A DNA stretch of 25,385 nt from Monosiga brevicollis MX1 (taxonomy: Eukaryota > Opisthokonta > Choanoflagellata > Craspedida > Salpingoecidae): the NCBI RefSeq assembly GCF_000002865.3, contig NW_001865082.1:171406-196790 (forward strand). The letters are read 5' to 3'. Below, one piece after another: positions 25,006 to 25,385 of this stretch. The number at the start of each line of letters is the position of its first letter. Positions within the stretch are counted from its first letter, which is position 1. A program made the position numbers and the translations under genes. The notes under the pieces are model-generated. The model saw nothing but the letters and a program-made list of their open reading frames with translations, ran no database searches and was not told where the DNA came from.

Positions 25006-25385
25006 GCAACTCGTGCCCGACCGCAGGTGTCACAACAAAGGGAAACAACAGTAGCCACAAGCTTATTGCCCCAGGGCAGCTGCCCAGGCATCGTGGGGAC
25101 CGCGTCACACGCGGTGTTTACTCATGTGACTGCCACGAGGAGGATCAAGCCCAGGGGGTCCAAAAGTAGGTGTCAATGTGTGAGGTCGTCGTAGCTATGG
25201 AATACCAATAGGAAGACCCATAGCGACCGATGCTGAGTGTGTGCGAAAGCAGTGGGAGTGTTCAAATGCGTGGAAGCACGGATTTGACGCTAACACCCCC
25301 CCTCGCCAGCCGGAGCCCCGATCCGGCGAGGATGGTTCAAAGACAAACGGAAGAAATGGCGAAGGCACGCTGAGAACAAAAAGGG

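Larger units (their letters stand above)
24079..25385. other. Right-end region without recognised genes
   Basis: 1.3 kb upstream of the elongase. It holds the elongase 5' leader/promoter, a 38-base T run (24410-24447), a GT microsatellite (24563-24598), the 87-bp direct repeats, and a final 180 bp with a C-rich hairpin-like patch (about 25288-25330). No reading frame resembles a known protein. Confidence 0.6.

Noticed and set aside
24760-25194. 144-codon frame spanning both 87-bp repeats
   Set aside because: It opens without an ATG, has a product unlike any family I know, and stays open only because the repeat period is a multiple of three. Kept as a repeat, not a gene.
25288-25330. tRNA or small structured RNA in the C-rich patch
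   Set aside because: A short imperfect hairpin only. No cloverleaf, TpsiC-like box pair or terminator could be placed.

Overview
The window is nuclear DNA from an intron-rich unicellular eukaryote, most likely a choanoflagellate. I could resolve seven protein genes by following reading frames across splice sites. They contain 70 coding introns, 69 with GT-AG ends and one with GC-AG. Most introns are 71-150 bp. At every junction the codon phase matches and the protein continues a recognisable family alignment. The gene set (NEK9 kinase, strumpellin, ZFAND1, spermine synthase, glucosamine-6-sulfatase, PUFA-type elongase) is animal-like, while the genes are compact, GC-rich and about 3.6 kb apart. 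That combination is the reason for suggesting a choanoflagellate such as Monosiga. This is inference, because there is no rRNA or other taxonomic marker here.

Layout: (1) 1-4372, plus strand: NEK9/Nercc1-like mitotic kinase, 5' end cut by the window. (2) 4775-7650, plus: secreted/lysosomal N-acetylglucosamine-6-sulfatase-like enzyme. (3) 8224-10383, plus: 3-beta-HSD/NSDHL-type SDR dehydrogenase. (4) 10708-11816, minus: ZFAND1-like AN1 zinc-finger protein. (5) 11899-12686: CT-rich low-complexity DNA, a 482-bp assembly gap and a run of 16 G. (6) 12893-19027, plus: WASH-complex subunit strumpellin, 27 exons. (7) 19348-21143, minus: spermine synthase. (8) 21144-22364: intergenic DNA with CT repeats. 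(9) 22365-23798, minus: ELO-family fatty-acid elongase with a probable 5'UTR intron reaching to 24078. (10) 24079-25385: non-coding by my reading, with poly-T, (GT)n and an exact 87-bp direct repeat.

The genes do not form a pathway. They are housekeeping functions in cell division, lysosomal glycan degradation, sterol/lipid metabolism, stress proteostasis, endosomal actin and polyamines. Genes 3/4 and 5/6 are convergent with about 320 bp between stops. Genes 4/5 are divergent and share the gapped, CT-rich interval. I see no broken gene, no RNA gene, no CRISPR array and no coding transposon.

I did not find a convincing undescribed multi-gene system. The points most worth a second look are the long CA repeat inside a GC-AG intron, G-rich introns next to start codons, the variant first AN1 finger, the KxxDxxDT change in the elongase, and the 87-bp repeat pair at the right end.
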